A stretch of 64,000 bases of DNA from Mycobacterium sp. 155 (GCF_000373905.1 NZ_KB892705.1:2659458-2723457), one strand, 5' to 3'. Numbered from the stretch's first letter, positions 36,045-45,718 are shown. The notes: generated by a model from the sequence alone, not told the origin. Translations and numbers: made by a program.

Positions 36045-36461
36045 ATGAGTGCACAGACGGAGGTGCCAGCTCCGCGACCGGGCAAGTCCCGTCGGTTGAC
36101 GTTGTATCGCGGTGATCCCGGCATGTGGTCGTGGGTGTTGCATCGCATCACCGGTGCCACAATTTTCTTCTTCCTGTTCGTGCACGTGTTGGATACCGCG
36201 TTGGTCCGGGTGAGCCCTGAGGCGTACAACGCAGTCATCGAGACCTACAAGACCCCCATCGTCGGTCTGATGGAGATGGGCTTGGTGGCCGCGGTGCTCT
36301 TCCACGCACTCAACGGCATCCGCGTCATCCTCATCGACTTCTGGCAGTACGGCCCGCGCTATCAGCGGCACATGCTCGCCGTCGCCGTCAGCGTCTTCGC
36401 TGTGGCCCTCATCGCCGGACTGGGAGTTCTCGGTATGCACATGGCGGAGCGGTTCCTATGA
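36045..36461 (+). CDS. sdhC: Succinate dehydrogenase cytochrome b556 subunit
   Basis: 138 aa membrane anchor of complex II. Three hydrophobic segments; the heme/quinone-side HRITGATIFFFLFVHVLDTALV and FHALNGIRVILIDFW are typical of SdhC. ATG 36045 (MSAQTEVPAP) follows GGAGGG. It overlaps sdhD by 4 nt. First gene of the sdhCDAB operon. Confidence 0.93.
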   Translation: MSAQTEVPAPRPGKSRRLTLYRGDPGMWSWVLHRITGATIFFFLFVHVLDTALVRVSPEAYNAVIETYKTPIVGLMEMGLVAAVLFHALNGIRVILIDFWQYGPRYQRHMLAVAVSVFAVALIAGLGVLGMHMAERFL

Positions 36462-36931
36462 GCGCGCCAGGGACGGGCGAATCCCGCCTGGGCCGGCCCG
36501 CGCCGATCCTCGAACGCGAACACGACCGCCCGGCCGGACTCGATCACCCGCGCGCCCCGCGGCGCCCCCGGGGCATCCCGTACTTCGAGAAATACGCCTG
36601 GCTGTTCATGCGGTTCTCCGGTGTGGCGCTGGTTTTTCTGGCACTGGGCCACCTGTTCATCATGCTGATGTGGCAAGACGGCGTGTACCGGATCGACTTC
36701 AACTACGTGGCGCAGCGCTGGGCCTCACCGTTCTGGCAGATCTGGGATATGGCCCTGCTGTGGCTGGCGATGATCCACGGCGCCAACGGGATGCGCACCA
36801 TCATCGGCGACTATGCCCGCAAGAACGTGACCAAGTTCTATCTGAATTCACTGCTGCTACTGGCAACCGGATTCACCCTGGTGCTGGGCACCTACGTCCT
36901 GGTCACCTTCGACGCGAACATCGGGGGTTAA
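36458..36931 (+). CDS. sdhD: Succinate dehydrogenase membrane anchor subunit
   Basis: 157 aa with a hydrophilic N-terminus then three membrane spans (LFMRFSGVALVFLALGHLFI; MALLWLAMIHGANGMRTIIG; LLLLATGFTLVLGTYVLV). With SdhC it binds quinone and heme. Translationally coupled to sdhC by ATGA; sdhA follows 4 bp later. Confidence 0.92.
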   Translation: MSAPGTGESRLGRPAPILEREHDRPAGLDHPRAPRRPRGIPYFEKYAWLFMRFSGVALVFLALGHLFIMLMWQDGVYRIDFNYVAQRWASPFWQIWDMALLWLAMIHGANGMRTIIGDYARKNVTKFYLNSLLLLATGFTLVLGTYVLVTFDANIGG

Positions 36932-36935
36932 AAGC

Positions 36936-38690
36936 ATGATCCACCACCATCGCTACGACGTCGTCATCGTCGGCGCCGGTGGCGCCGGGATGCGCGCCGC
37001 GGTCGAGGCAGCCCCCCGCGCGCGCACCGCGGTGCTGACCAAGCTCTACCCCACCCGCAGCCACACCGGCGCCGCCCAGGGTGGCATGTGCGCCGCGCTG
37101 GCCAATGTCGAAGAAGACAACTGGGAATGGCACACCTTCGACACCGTCAAAGGTGGGGACTACCTCGCCGACCAGGACGCCGTCGAGATCATGGCCAAGG
37201 AAGCCATCGACGCGGTGCTCGACCTGGAAAAGATGGGCATGCCGTTCAACCGCACCCCCGAAGGCCGCATCGACCAGCGCCGCTTCGGCGGACACACCCG
37301 CGACCACGGTAAAGCTCCGGTGCGCCGAGCCTGCTACGCCGCCGACCGCACCGGCCACATGATCCTGCAAACCCTCTACCAAAACTGCGTCAAACACGAT
37401 GTCGAATTCTTCAACGAGTTCTACGCCCTGGACATCACCCTGACCGAAACCCTCACGGGGCCCGTGGCCACCGGCGTCATCGCCTACGAATTGGCGACAG
37501 GAGACATCCATGTCTTCCACGCCAAGGCCGTCGTGTTCGCGACCGGCGGATCCGGCCGCATGTACAAGACCACCTCCAATGCCCACACCCTGACTGGTGA
37601 CGGCCTGGGCATCATCTTCCGCAAGGGACTTCCCTTGGAAGACATGGAATTCCACCAGTTCCATCCCACGGGTCTGGCCGGTCTGGGCATCCTGATCTCC
37701 GAGGCCGTGCGCGGTGAAGGCGGCCGGCTACTCAACGGCGAGGGCGAACGCTTCATGGAGCGCTACGCACCCACCATCGTCGACCTCGCGCCCCGCGACA
37801 TCGTCGCCCGCTCGATGGTGCTGGAGGTGCTCGAAGGCCGCGGCGCCGGCCCCAACAAGGACTATGTCTACATCGACGTACGCCACCTCGGCGCCGACGT
37901 CCTGGAAGCCAAACTGCCCGACATCACCGAATTCGCCCGCACCTACCTCGGAGTGGACCCGGTCACCGAACTGGTACCGGTCTACCCGACATGTCACTAC
38001 GTCATGGGCGGCATCCCCACCACCGTGCACGGCCAGGTACTGCGCGACAACACCAACATCGTCCCGGGCCTCTACGCCGCCGGGGAATGCGCATGCGTCT
38101 CGGTGCACGGCGCCAACCGGCTGGGCACCAACTCACTGCTCGACATCAACGTCTTCGGCCGCCGCGCCGGCATCGCCGCCGCCGAATACGCCAACAACCA
38201 CCACTTTGTCGACCTCCCCGAGAACCCCGCCGACATGGTGGTCGGCTGGGTCAGCGACATCCTCTCCGAACACGGCAACGAACGTGTCGCCGACATCCGC
38301 ACCGCACTGCAACAGTCGATGGACAACAACGCCGCGGTGTTCCGTACCGAAGAAACTCTCAAACAAGCACTGACCGACATCCACGCGCTCAAGGAGCGGT
38401 ATTCCCGCATCACCGTGCACGACAAAGGCAAGCGCTACAACAGCGATCTCTTGGAAGCCATCGAGCTCGGATTCCTGCTGGAACTGGCCGAAGTCACCGT
38501 GGTCGGTGCGCTCAACCGCAAGGAATCCCGCGGCGGACACGCCCGCGAGGACTACCCCAACCGCGACGACACCAACTACATGCGCCACACCATGGCCTAC
38601 AAACAAGGCACTGACCTGTTGAGCGATATCCGGCTGGACCACAAGCCAGTGGTCCAGACCCGCTACGAGCCGATGGAACGGAAGTACTGA
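36936..38690 (+). CDS. sdhA: Succinate dehydrogenase flavoprotein subunit
   Basis: 584 aa. FAD-binding VVIVGAGGAGMRAAVEA; covalent-FAD His in TRSHTGAAQGGM; active-site regions FGGHTRDHGKAPVRR and EFHQFHPTG; C-terminal HGANRLGTNSLLD. Oxidises succinate to fumarate in the TCA cycle and respiratory chain. Position in sdhCDAB matches Rv3316-Rv3319. Confidence 0.97.
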   Translation: MIHHHRYDVVIVGAGGAGMRAAVEAAPRARTAVLTKLYPTRSHTGAAQGGMCAALANVEEDNWEWHTFDTVKGGDYLADQDAVEIMAKEAIDAVLDLEKMGMPFNRTPEGRIDQRRFGGHTRDHGKAPVRRACYAADRTGHMILQTLYQNCVKHDVEFFNEFYALDITLTETLTGPVATGVIAYELATGDIHVFHAKAVVFATGGSGRMYKTTSNAHTLTGDGLGIIFRKGLPLEDMEFHQFHPTGLAGLGILISEAVRGEGGRLLNGEGERFMERYAPTIVDLAPRDIVARSMVLEVLEGRGAGPNKDYVYIDVRHLGADVLEAKLPDITEFARTYLGVDPVTELVPVYPTCHYVMGGIPTTVHGQVLRDNTNIVPGLYAAGECACVSVHGANRLGTNSLLDINVFGRRAGIAAAEYANNHHFVDLPENPADMVVGWVSDILSEHGNERVADIRTALQQSMDNNAAVFRTEETLKQALTDIHALKERYSRITVHDKGKRYNSDLLEAIELGFLLELAEVTVVGALNRKESRGGHAREDYPNRDDTNYMRHTMAYKQGTDLLSDIRLDHKPVVQTRYEPMERKY

Positions 38691-38692
38691 CG

Positions 38693-39484
38693 ATGGCACC
38701 CGTCGCAGAGGTCATAGCCACCCCCGAAGCCGGCGACCCACCCCTGCCCCCCGTCCCCGAGGGTGCGGTCATGGTCACGCTCAAGATCGCCCGGTTCAAT
38801 CCCGAGAACCCCGATGCTGCCGGCTGGCAGAGTTTCCGGGTGCCGTGCCTGCCCACCGACCGGCTGCTCAACCTGCTGCTCTACGTCAAGGGTTACCTCG
38901 ACGGCACCCTGACGTTCCGACGCTCCTGCGCCCACGGAGTCTGCGGATCCGACGCGATGCGCGTCAACGGCGTCAACCGACTGGCTTGCAAAGTGCTCAT
39001 GCGCGACCTGCTACCCAAAAACCCCGGCAAACCGCTCACCATCACCATCGAGCCCATCCGCGGTCTACCCGTGGAAAAGGACCTCGTGGTCGACATGGAG
39101 CCGTTCTTCGACGCCTACCGCGCCGTCAAACCGTTCCTCATCACCAGCGGCAACCCGCCCACCAAGGAGCGCATCCAAAGCGCCACTGACCGTGCCCGCT
39201 TCGACGACACCACCAAGTGCATCCTGTGCGCCTGCTGTACCACCAGCTGTCCCGTCTACTGGAACGAAGGCAGCTACTTCGGCCCCGCGGCCATCGTCAA
39301 CGCCCACCGATTCATCTTCGACTCCCGCGACGAAGCCGCCGCTGAACGCCTCGACATCCTCAACGAAGTCGACGGCGTCTGGCGCTGCCGTACCACCTTC
39401 AACTGCACCGAGGCCTGCCCCCGCGGCATCCAGGTCACCCAAGCCATTCAAGAAGTCAAACGCGCGTTGATGTTCGCACGGTGA
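38693..39484 (+). CDS. sdhB: Succinate dehydrogenase iron-sulfur subunit
   Basis: 263 aa. [2Fe-2S] ligands in CAHGVCGSDAM (C79, C84, D87) and C99; the [4Fe-4S] motif CILCACCTTSCP; the [3Fe-4S] region includes FNCTEACPRGIQVTQ. It carries electrons from SdhA to quinone. Last gene of the operon, followed by a strong hairpin. Confidence 0.97.
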   Translation: MAPVAEVIATPEAGDPPLPPVPEGAVMVTLKIARFNPENPDAAGWQSFRVPCLPTDRLLNLLLYVKGYLDGTLTFRRSCAHGVCGSDAMRVNGVNRLACKVLMRDLLPKNPGKPLTITIEPIRGLPVEKDLVVDMEPFFDAYRAVKPFLITSGNPPTKERIQSATDRARFDDTTKCILCACCTTSCPVYWNEGSYFGPAAIVNAHRFIFDSRDEAAAERLDILNEVDGVWRCRTTFNCTEACPRGIQVTQAIQEVKRALMFAR

Positions 39485-39493
39485 GTTCCTTTC

Positions 39494-39556
39494 GCCGAGC
39501 GTGAAGAAGATCGCGAGATTTCTCGAAAGTCTCTCGCGATCTTGTTCACACTCGGC
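39494..39556 (+). terminator. Long hairpin after sdhB
   Basis: 25-nt arms 39494-39518 and 39532-39556 pair with two mismatches around a 13-nt loop. There is no U-tract, as is usual for mycobacterial terminators. It ends one base before the ECF41 promoter. Confidence 0.7.
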
Positions 39557-39557
39557 C

Positions 39558-39584
39558 TGTCACACATCACCCGGCCGTCTCGTC
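39558..39584 (+). promoter_or_regulatory. ECF41 (SigJ-type) promoter
   Basis: TGTCACA, exactly 16 nt, CGTC: the published ECF41 consensus. It ends 8 nt before the ATG of the CMD-like gene, and the matching sigma factor is encoded next door. Confidence 0.85.
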
Positions 39585-39592
39585 TGACTGAT

Positions 39593-40174
39593 ATGACCAC
39601 ACGAATCTCCCCTGTGACCCCCAAGAGCGCCGGCCTGCTGACCCGGATCATGTACCGCATTGCCAAGCGGAAATTCGGTGAGGTGCCCGAACCGTTCACG
39701 GTGGCCGCCCATCACCCGCGGCTGCTGGTCGCCAACGCGGTGCACGAGACCCTCCTGCAGAGTGGTTCGAAGAAATTGCCGGCCAGCGTCCGGGAACTGG
39801 CGGTGTTCTGGACCGCCCGCACCGTAGGTTGCTCGTGGTGTGTCGATTTCGGGTCGATGCTCATGCGCCTGGAGAACCTGAATGTAGACCGGCTCAAATC
39901 GATAGCCGAGTACGCCACCTCACCGCTGTTCACCGAGGACGAGCGCGCCGCGATCACCTACGCCGACGCGATGACCACCGACCCGCACACCGTGACCGAC
40001 GAGCAAGTCGCCGATCTGCGAAGGCGGTTCGGCGACGACGGCGTGATCGAGTTGACGTATCAGATCGGCGTGGAGAACATGCGGGCCCGGATGTACTCGG
40101 CGCTGGGAATCACCGAGCAGGGCTTCAGCTCGGGGGATGCGTGCCGAGTGCCGTGGGCCGACCAGCTGGGATGA
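39593..40174 (+). CDS. Carboxymuconolactone decarboxylase/AhpD-like protein, ECF41 partner
   Basis: 193 aa. The fold motif ELAVFWTARTVGCSWCVDFGSML contains a CxxC pair as in AhpD-like peroxidase-reductases. Proteins of this kind are the usual COE (carboxymuconolactone decarboxylase, oxidoreductase or epimerase) partners of ECF41 sigma factors. ATG 39593 fits the ECF41 promoter spacing; the longer open frame would start inside the hairpin. The substrate is unknown. It converges on sigJ. Confidence 0.87.
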   Translation: MTTRISPVTPKSAGLLTRIMYRIAKRKFGEVPEPFTVAAHHPRLLVANAVHETLLQSGSKKLPASVRELAVFWTARTVGCSWCVDFGSMLMRLENLNVDRLKSIAEYATSPLFTEDERAAITYADAMTTDPHTVTDEQVADLRRRFGDDGVIELTYQIGVENMRARMYSALGITEQGFSSGDACRVPWADQLG

Positions 40175-40224
40175 TCTCAAAGGTGATCGAAACCGGTGAA
40201 GGCCGTGCGCGCGGACTTCTGATA

Positions 40225-41148
40225 TCACAATGCGTCTCCGCGTAGCGGAGAACCGGTGAACTTGTCGGGGTTGGCGATATCCCATACCGCGCAGACTTTT
40301 CCGTCACGGACGGTCATCGCGGTGACGCGCGGCATCATCTCTGGATAGCTCTCGCCCGCGGGTGCACCCGGGGTGTAGCTGCCCAGCTCGCCGTTGACCA
40401 ACGCCAGCTGCGCCTCCGCCAACCAGTTCGGGCCGTACCGCGCCGCCAACCCGAGCAGAAACCGGGCCACCTTGTCCGGGCCATGGATGACCCGCGCGGC
40501 CGTCGGCGCCCGGCGATTGGAGTCGCCGGTGAACGTGACGTCCGGATGCAACAGACGCACAACGGCTTCCAGATCTCCAGTGGCCAAGGCCGCCATGAAC
40601 GCCCCGGCCACCTCGTTGTGGGTGTCCGCCGGGACCGCGGGCGGGGCGTCGGCCACCGCCCGGCGGGCCCGCGAGGCCAATTGCCGCGCGGACGCAGGGC
40701 TGACCCCGAGCACCTCGGCGATCTCGGGGAACGGCACGGCGAAACCGTCGTGCAGCACGAAAGCCACTCGCTGATCCGGCGTCAACCGTTCCAGCACCAC
40801 CATCGCCGCGAACCGCGCGTCTTCGCCGGCGACCACCGCGGTCAACGGGTCAACGGTGCCGGACCCCGTCAGATCGAACCTCGTCACCACCGGCTCGGGC
40901 AGCCATTCGCCGACGTAGGATTCGCGCCGATGGGCGGCCGACCGCAACCGGTCCAGGCCGAGCCGGCTGACCACCGTGGTCAGCCAGGCCCGCAGGTCGT
41001 TGATCTCACCGCGATTGGCATTCCATCGGATCCAGGCGTCCTGCACGATGTCCTCGGCGTCGGCGTAGGTGCCCGTCAATCGGTACGCGACCGCCAGAAG
41101 GTGGGGCCGCAACGCCTCGAACTCGTCGGTCTGCGCCGCCGTCGTCAC
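40225..41148 (-). CDS. sigJ: ECF41-family RNA polymerase sigma factor, SigJ-like
   Basis: 307 aa. Sigma region 2 (LLAVAYRLTGTYADAEDIVQ) and region 4 (FPEIAEVLGVSPASARQLASRAR) precede a SnoaL-like C-terminal domain. The ECF41 marks are present: linker WLPEP at residues 82-86 and NPDKF near the C-terminus, both reported to tune activity without an anti-sigma factor. The position after sdhCDAB and before Rv3329/dacB1 equals that of M. tuberculosis sigJ (Rv3328c). GTG start. Confidence 0.92.
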   Translation of the reverse strand: MTTAAQTDEFEALRPHLLAVAYRLTGTYADAEDIVQDAWIRWNANRGEINDLRAWLTTVVSRLGLDRLRSAAHRRESYVGEWLPEPVVTRFDLTGSGTVDPLTAVVAGEDARFAAMVVLERLTPDQRVAFVLHDGFAVPFPEIAEVLGVSPASARQLASRARRAVADAPPAVPADTHNEVAGAFMAALATGDLEAVVRLLHPDVTFTGDSNRRAPTAARVIHGPDKVARFLLGLAARYGPNWLAEAQLALVNGELGSYTPGAPAGESYPEMMPRVTAMTVRDGKVCAVWDIANPDKFTGSPLRGDAL

Positions 41149-41325
41149 CTACCCGAGGGTAGTTACCGCGGCACTGTTGATCCGACTGCCGGCCGCGTTC
41201 ACTGTCATACGCATGGGGCCATGCGATGACCAATCTCTACTAGATACCGCAGTCAGAACACACTCATACAAGTGATTTCATCGAAATAGTTACCACAAAC
41301 AACGAATTCCGTGCAAAATCGTAGT

Positions 41326-41850
41326 ATGACCGACCCGGATGGTGACGAGCCGACGTCCGCACCCGTCCCTTTTCGTGTCAACCATTCTCGGCCAGGAGCC
41401 GGCTTTCAGCTCGATGAACTGTCAAAAGCGATCATCGAACAACTTCAGCAGGATGGCCGACGCTCGTATGCGAGCATCGGCAAGGCCATCGGACTGTCCG
41501 AGGCCGCCGTCCGCCAGCGCGTGCAACGAATGGTCGACGCCGGCGTCATGCAGATCGTCGCCGTGACCGATCCGCTACAACTCGGCTTCTCCCGTCAGGC
41601 GATGATCGGCATCCGCTGCACCGGCGACACCATCCAGCTGGGCGAGAAGCTGGCCGCCATGACATCGGTCGACTACGTCGTGCTGACCGCCGGATCGTTC
41701 GACATCATCATCGAAGTTGTCTGCGAAGACGACGACACCCTGCTCGACCTACTCAACACCCAGATTCGCGCACTGCCGGGAGTGATATCAACCGAAACAC
41801 TCGTCTATTTGAAACTCGTTAAACAGCAATATAATTGGGGTACACGATGA
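41326..41850 (+). CDS. Lrp/AsnC-family transcriptional regulator
   Basis: 174 aa. The helix-turn-helix (RRSYASIGKAIGLSEAAVRQ, followed by RVQRMVDAG) precedes a RAM ligand-binding domain. It overlaps the aminotransferase start by 4 nt and probably controls it in response to an amino acid or amine. The 177-bp AT-rich gap to sigJ (41149-41325) likely holds its binding sites; I cannot single one out. ATG 41326 is used over GTG 41311. Confidence 0.88.
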   Translation: MTDPDGDEPTSAPVPFRVNHSRPGAGFQLDELSKAIIEQLQQDGRRSYASIGKAIGLSEAAVRQRVQRMVDAGVMQIVAVTDPLQLGFSRQAMIGIRCTGDTIQLGEKLAAMTSVDYVVLTAGSFDIIIEVVCEDDDTLLDLLNTQIRALPGVISTETLVYLKLVKQQYNWGTR

Positions 41851-43232
41851 CAATCACAGACACTACCCAGCTAGCTCCGTCCGATCTGGCCGCCAAAGCC
41901 AACCGCCACCTGTGGGGCCACTTTGCCCGGCACGGGCAGGGCATCACGCCACCGATCATCACCCGCGGCGAGGGCGTCTACATCTTCGACGACAAGGGCA
42001 AGCGCTACATCGACGGCCTCTCGGGGCTCTTCGTCGTCCAAGTCGGCCACGGCCGCAAGGAACTTGCCGAGGCGGCGGCCAAACAGGCCGAGACGCTGTC
42101 CTACTTCCCGCTGTGGTCCTACGCCACCCCGCCGGCCATCGAACTGGCCGAGCGTGTCGCCGGGTACGCGCCGGGCGATCTCAACCGGGTCTTCTTCACC
42201 ACCGGCGGCGGCGAAGCCGTCGAGAGCGCCTGGAAGCTGGCCAAGCAGTACTTCAAGCTCACCGGAAAACCGGGTAAGCACAAGGTGGTTTCCCGGTCGA
42301 TCGCCTACCACGGCACGCCGCAGGGTGCGCTGGCGATCACCGGGATCCCGGCGTACAAGGCACCGTTCGAGCCGCTGACACCCGGCGGTTTCCGCGCCCC
42401 GAACACCAACTTCTACCGGGCACCTGCCGAATATGCCCACGACGAGAAGGCATTCGGCCGCTACTGCGCCGACCGCATCGCCGAGGCCATCGAATTCGAG
42501 GGACCAGACACGGTGTGCGCTGTCTTTCTCGAGCCGGTGCAGAACGCCGGCGGCTGCTTCCCGCCGCCGCCCGGATACTTCGAACGCGTCCGCGAAATCT
42601 GCGACCGCTACGACGTGCTGCTGGTCTCCGATGAGGTGATCTGCGCGTACGGCCGGATCGGTTCGATGTTCGCCTGCAACGACTTCGGCTACATACCGGA
42701 CATCATCACCAGTGCCAAGGGCCTGACGTCGGGCTACTCGCCACTGGGCGCGATGGTCGCCAGCGACCGGCTGTTCGAGCCGTTCAACGATGGCAAGACC
42801 GTCTTCGGGCACGGCTATACCTTTGGCGGACACCCGGTTTCGTCGGCAGTCGCGCTGGCCAACCTCGACATCTTCGAGCGCGAGAAGATCAACGACCACG
42901 TCAAGGAACTGGCACCGGCGTTCCGGGCCACTCTGGAGAAGCTCTACGACTTGCCGATCGTCGGCGATGTGCGTGGTGACGGCTTCTTCTACGGCATCGA
43001 ACTGGTCAAAGATAAAACGACCAAGGAGACGTTCAGCGACGAGGAGAGCGAGCGGCTGCTGCGCGGGTTCCTGACCCCCGCGCTGTGGGATGCCGGACTC
43101 TACTGCCGCGCCGACGACCGCGGCGACCCGGTGATCCAGCTGGCGCCGCCACTGATCAGTGGGCAGGCCGAGTTCGACGCCATCTACGAGATCCTCCATC
43201 GCGTCCTCAGCGAGGCAGGCAACGTGCTGTAG
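41847..43232 (+). CDS. Class III PLP-dependent aminotransferase (Rv3329-like)
   Basis: 461 aa. The PLP Schiff-base lysine is K291 in ITSAKGLTSGY; the cofactor Asp is in LLVSDEVICAYGR. The HGYTFGGHPVSSAVALANLDI segment is typical of omega-amino-acid/diamine:pyruvate transaminases such as the beta-alanine and putrescine enzymes. Likely degrades an amine or omega-amino acid under control of the coupled Lrp gene. Confidence 0.9.
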   Translation: MTITDTTQLAPSDLAAKANRHLWGHFARHGQGITPPIITRGEGVYIFDDKGKRYIDGLSGLFVVQVGHGRKELAEAAAKQAETLSYFPLWSYATPPAIELAERVAGYAPGDLNRVFFTTGGGEAVESAWKLAKQYFKLTGKPGKHKVVSRSIAYHGTPQGALAITGIPAYKAPFEPLTPGGFRAPNTNFYRAPAEYAHDEKAFGRYCADRIAEAIEFEGPDTVCAVFLEPVQNAGGCFPPPPGYFERVREICDRYDVLLVSDEVICAYGRIGSMFACNDFGYIPDIITSAKGLTSGYSPLGAMVASDRLFEPFNDGKTVFGHGYTFGGHPVSSAVALANLDIFEREKINDHVKELAPAFRATLEKLYDLPIVGDVRGDGFFYGIELVKDKTTKETFSDEESERLLRGFLTPALWDAGLYCRADDRGDPVIQLAPPLISGQAEFDAIYEILHRVLSEAGNVL

Positions 43233-43446
43233 CGGTTCGCGGGCGTACCGGTGCGGCCGTCGACGGCATCCGGACTCAGAGCCCAGACTTCGGTGCGGTT
43301 ACCGGCGTCGTCGAAACGGGCGGAAAACTATGGATGTCGACCTTCGAGTTCCCTGCGCTGGCCTATACCCGCCTTTAACATCAGTCACATACGTCACAGC
43401 GTGGCTCCCCGGAATCGAGGGCCGGATCGCCTAACCTTCGGACACG
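43233..43446. other. Gap between the aminotransferase and dacB1
   Basis: 214 bp; no gene recognised. TAACCT at 43432-43437 lies 9 nt before the dacB1 ATG and may be its -10 element. Confidence 0.5.
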
Positions 43447-44703
43447 ATGGCGACCTTGCGGAGTATCTCGACGCGCGCGCTCATGCGCGGATGTTCCGTG
43501 CTTGCGGCGTTGACGATGCTCGCGGCACCGACCCTGGTGACCGTGTCGACGGCGTCCGCCGACCCCGTCGCGGCGCCGGTGCCGGCACCCCCGCCACCGG
43601 AATGCCCGTTCAAGGTGACGACGCCCCCAGCGGTCGACTCGTCGGAGGTGCCCAAGGCCGGCGATCCGCCGCTGCCGCTGCCGGTGCCCACGAAAACCAT
43701 CGGTGGCGAGGCACTTTCAGGCTGTGGGATCGTCACCGCACCCGATACCCCGCCCGTCCCCAATGACATCTCCGCCGACGCGTGGGTAGTGGCCGACCTG
43801 GACAGCGGCGACATCATCGCCGCGCGAGATCCCCACGCCAGACATCGGCCCGCGAGCATCATCAAGGTGCTGGTGGCCACGGCCGCGCTCAACGAACTGA
43901 ATCTCAACAAGCGCATCCAGGGCACCCAGGAGGACGCCAACGCCGAGGGCACCCGCGTCGGCGTCGGCCCCGGCGGCATCTACTCCATCAACGACCTGTT
44001 GCACGGCCTGCTCATGCATTCGGGCAACGACGCCGCTCACGCGTTGGCCATGCAACTCGGCGGCATGGACACGGCGCTGCAGAAGATCAACGTGTTGGCG
44101 GGCAAGCTCGGTGGCCGCGACACCCGGGCCGCTACCCCGTCCGGGCTCGACGGCCCCGGTATGAGCACCTCGGCCTACGACATCGGGCTGTTCTACCGCT
44201 ACGCCTGGCAGAACCCGGCGTTCGCCGATATCGTCGCCACCAAGTCGTTCGATTTCCCTGGGCGCGACGGTAATCCGCCGTATCCCGTGGAGAACGACAA
44301 TAAGTTGCTGGACAACTACCCGGGCGCGCTCGGCGGCAAGACCGGCTACACCGACGATGCCGGGCAGACATTCGTCGGCGCAGCCAATCGGGACGGTCGC
44401 CGACTGGTGGCGGTGCTGCTGCACGGCACCCGACTGCCGATCGCTCCGTGGGAACAGGCCGCACATCTGCTCGACTACGGTTTCGCCACTCCGCCGGGCA
44501 CCAAGGTCGGCACGCTGGTGGACCCCGACCCGTCACTGACGACACCCAAGCAGCCCGATGAGCCCACCGCAGCGCAGGCGGCGTCGGTCCTGCCCACGGC
44601 AGACGCGCTGCCGGTGCGAGTCGGCGTCACCATCGTCGGCGCCATCATCGTCTTTCTCCTCATCATGGGCGCCCGGTCGCTGAACCGCCGCCCGCAGCAC
44701 TGA
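43447..44703 (+). CDS. dacB1: D-alanyl-D-alanine carboxypeptidase (DD-peptidase) DacB1
   Basis: 418 aa penicillin-binding protein 5-type enzyme. Signal peptide (hydrophobic core about residues 19-35), Pro-rich linker, then the serine motif SxxK in [14 protein letters not shown] in [12 protein letters not shown], and KTG in [14 protein letters not shown]-terminal membrane helix ([15 protein letters not shown]) ends in a basic tail, so it is anchored at both ends or after processing. Trims peptidoglycan stem peptides. Rv3330 orthologue. Confidence 0.94.
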   Translation: MATLRSISTRALMRGCSVLAALTMLAAPTLVTVSTASADPVAAPVPAPPPPECPFKVTTPPAVDSSEVPKAGDPPLPLPVPTKTIGGEALSGCGIVTAPDTPPVPNDISADAWVVADLDSGDIIAARDPHARHRPASIIKVLVATAALNELNLNKRIQGTQEDANAEGTRVGVGPGGIYSINDLLHGLLMHSGNDAAHALAMQLGGMDTALQKINVLAGKLGGRDTRAATPSGLDGPGMSTSAYDIGLFYRYAWQNPAFADIVATKSFDFPGRDGNPPYPVENDNKLLDNYPGALGGKTGYTDDAGQTFVGAANRDGRRLVAVLLHGTRLPIAPWEQAAHLLDYGFATPPGTKVGTLVDPDPSLTTPKQPDEPTAAQAASVLPTADALPVRVGVTIVGAIIVFLLIMGARSLNRRPQH

Positions 44704-44716
44704 CTTCGACCGCTTT

Positions 44717-44786
44717 TTCCCGGCGAGCAGACGCTGCGGTACTCCGAAATCGGCGTGTCGGGTACCGCAGCGCCTGCTCGCGGGAA
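44717..44786. repeat. Palindromic intergenic repeat, copy A
   Basis: Near-perfect 25-26-nt arms (GAGCAGACGCTGCGGTAC and its complement) with a loop of about 19 nt. It sits between convergent dacB1 and a hydrolase gene. Homologous to 46328-46400. Probably serves as a bidirectional terminator. Confidence 0.8.
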
Positions 44787-44791
44787 GAACG

Positions 44792-45637
44792 TCAGTGCTG
44801 CTGCTTGATGAATTCGAGCGCCGTGTCGGCGACTTCGCGCCAGCCGCTGTCGATCACCAATGAGTGTCCGCGACCGGGAATCTCAACGATCTCGGTGACA
44901 TTGGGGTTCTTCTTGTTCAGCTTGTAGGAGGCGTTGGCGATCGCCCACGGGACGGTGTTGTCCCTCTCGCCGGAGATGACCAACAGCGGACCGCGCTCCG
45001 GGTTCTTGGTGTTGACCTTCGTCTGCGACGCGGGGTTGAAGTTCGCAATGGCGGCCTGGAACAGCGGGGCACCGGAACCGGCGACGGAGTATTCGTCGTG
45101 GAGCCGGTTCGACTCCTCTTCCGAGACGGCGTTACCGAAGGCGAACCGAAACTGCTTGCGGGTCAAGGCGATCGCGCGACTGTAGTTGAGCGGATTGCCG
45201 AGGACGGGGAATGCGGCCCGCAGCGCCGACACGGGCAGCGGCAGCACGCCGCGGAACGGCGCCGGGTCGATGGCGATCGAGGCCGCGGCAAGTCCCATAC
45301 CGGCGAGCTTCTGAGTGATCAGCCCGCCGAAGGAGTGCCCGATCACGATGGGCTTACGGTCCAGCGCCCGGATCACTTCGGCGTAGTGCTCGGTGATGTC
45401 GCCGACCGTCTTGTGAGCGAACACCGAAGGGTCGAGACGTGCATCCGCCACGGTCGCCGGGTCGTCCGGCCATCCCGGGGCCAGCGTGACGAAACCCTGC
45501 TCCTCGAACAGCGCGCGCCAGTTGTCCCAGCTGGTGGGCAGCAGCCACAGGCCATGGACGAAGACGACAGGCTGCGCTCCTGAGCTGTTCGCGCGGACGA
45601 TCTCGGCCTGTTCGCGAGGGCTGATGGTGGCGGTCAT
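44792..45637 (-). CDS. Alpha/beta-fold hydrolase
   Basis: 281 aa. Oxyanion strand VVFVHGLWLLPTSWDNW, nucleophile elbow GHSFGGLI (Ser), and terminal His in GRGHSLVIDSGW; an Asp follows ISGERD. No signal peptide. Probably an esterase or lipase-like enzyme of unknown substrate. Divergent from a TetR gene; two AGAACG dyads in the shared 114-bp region suggest TetR control. Confidence 0.87.
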   Translation of the reverse strand: MTATISPREQAEIVRANSSGAQPVVFVHGLWLLPTSWDNWRALFEEQGFVTLAPGWPDDPATVADARLDPSVFAHKTVGDITEHYAEVIRALDRKPIVIGHSFGGLITQKLAGMGLAAASIAIDPAPFRGVLPLPVSALRAAFPVLGNPLNYSRAIALTRKQFRFAFGNAVSEEESNRLHDEYSVAGSGAPLFQAAIANFNPASQTKVNTKNPERGPLLVISGERDNTVPWAIANASYKLNKKNPNVTEIVEIPGRGHSLVIDSGWREVADTALEFIKQQH

Positions 45638-45658
45638 GGCGGTCTCCTATCAATAGAA

Positions 45659-45672
45659 AGAACGGTCGTTCT
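45659..45672. promoter_or_regulatory. TetR operator candidate 1
   Basis: AGAACG-GT-CGTTCT, perfect 6-bp arms, in the context GAAAGAACG...TTCTGA. Confidence 0.6.
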
Positions 45673-45718
45673 GATTGCAGTAACCAACACTATGGCCGAT
45701 CTGTTCCCGGCTGCAGAA

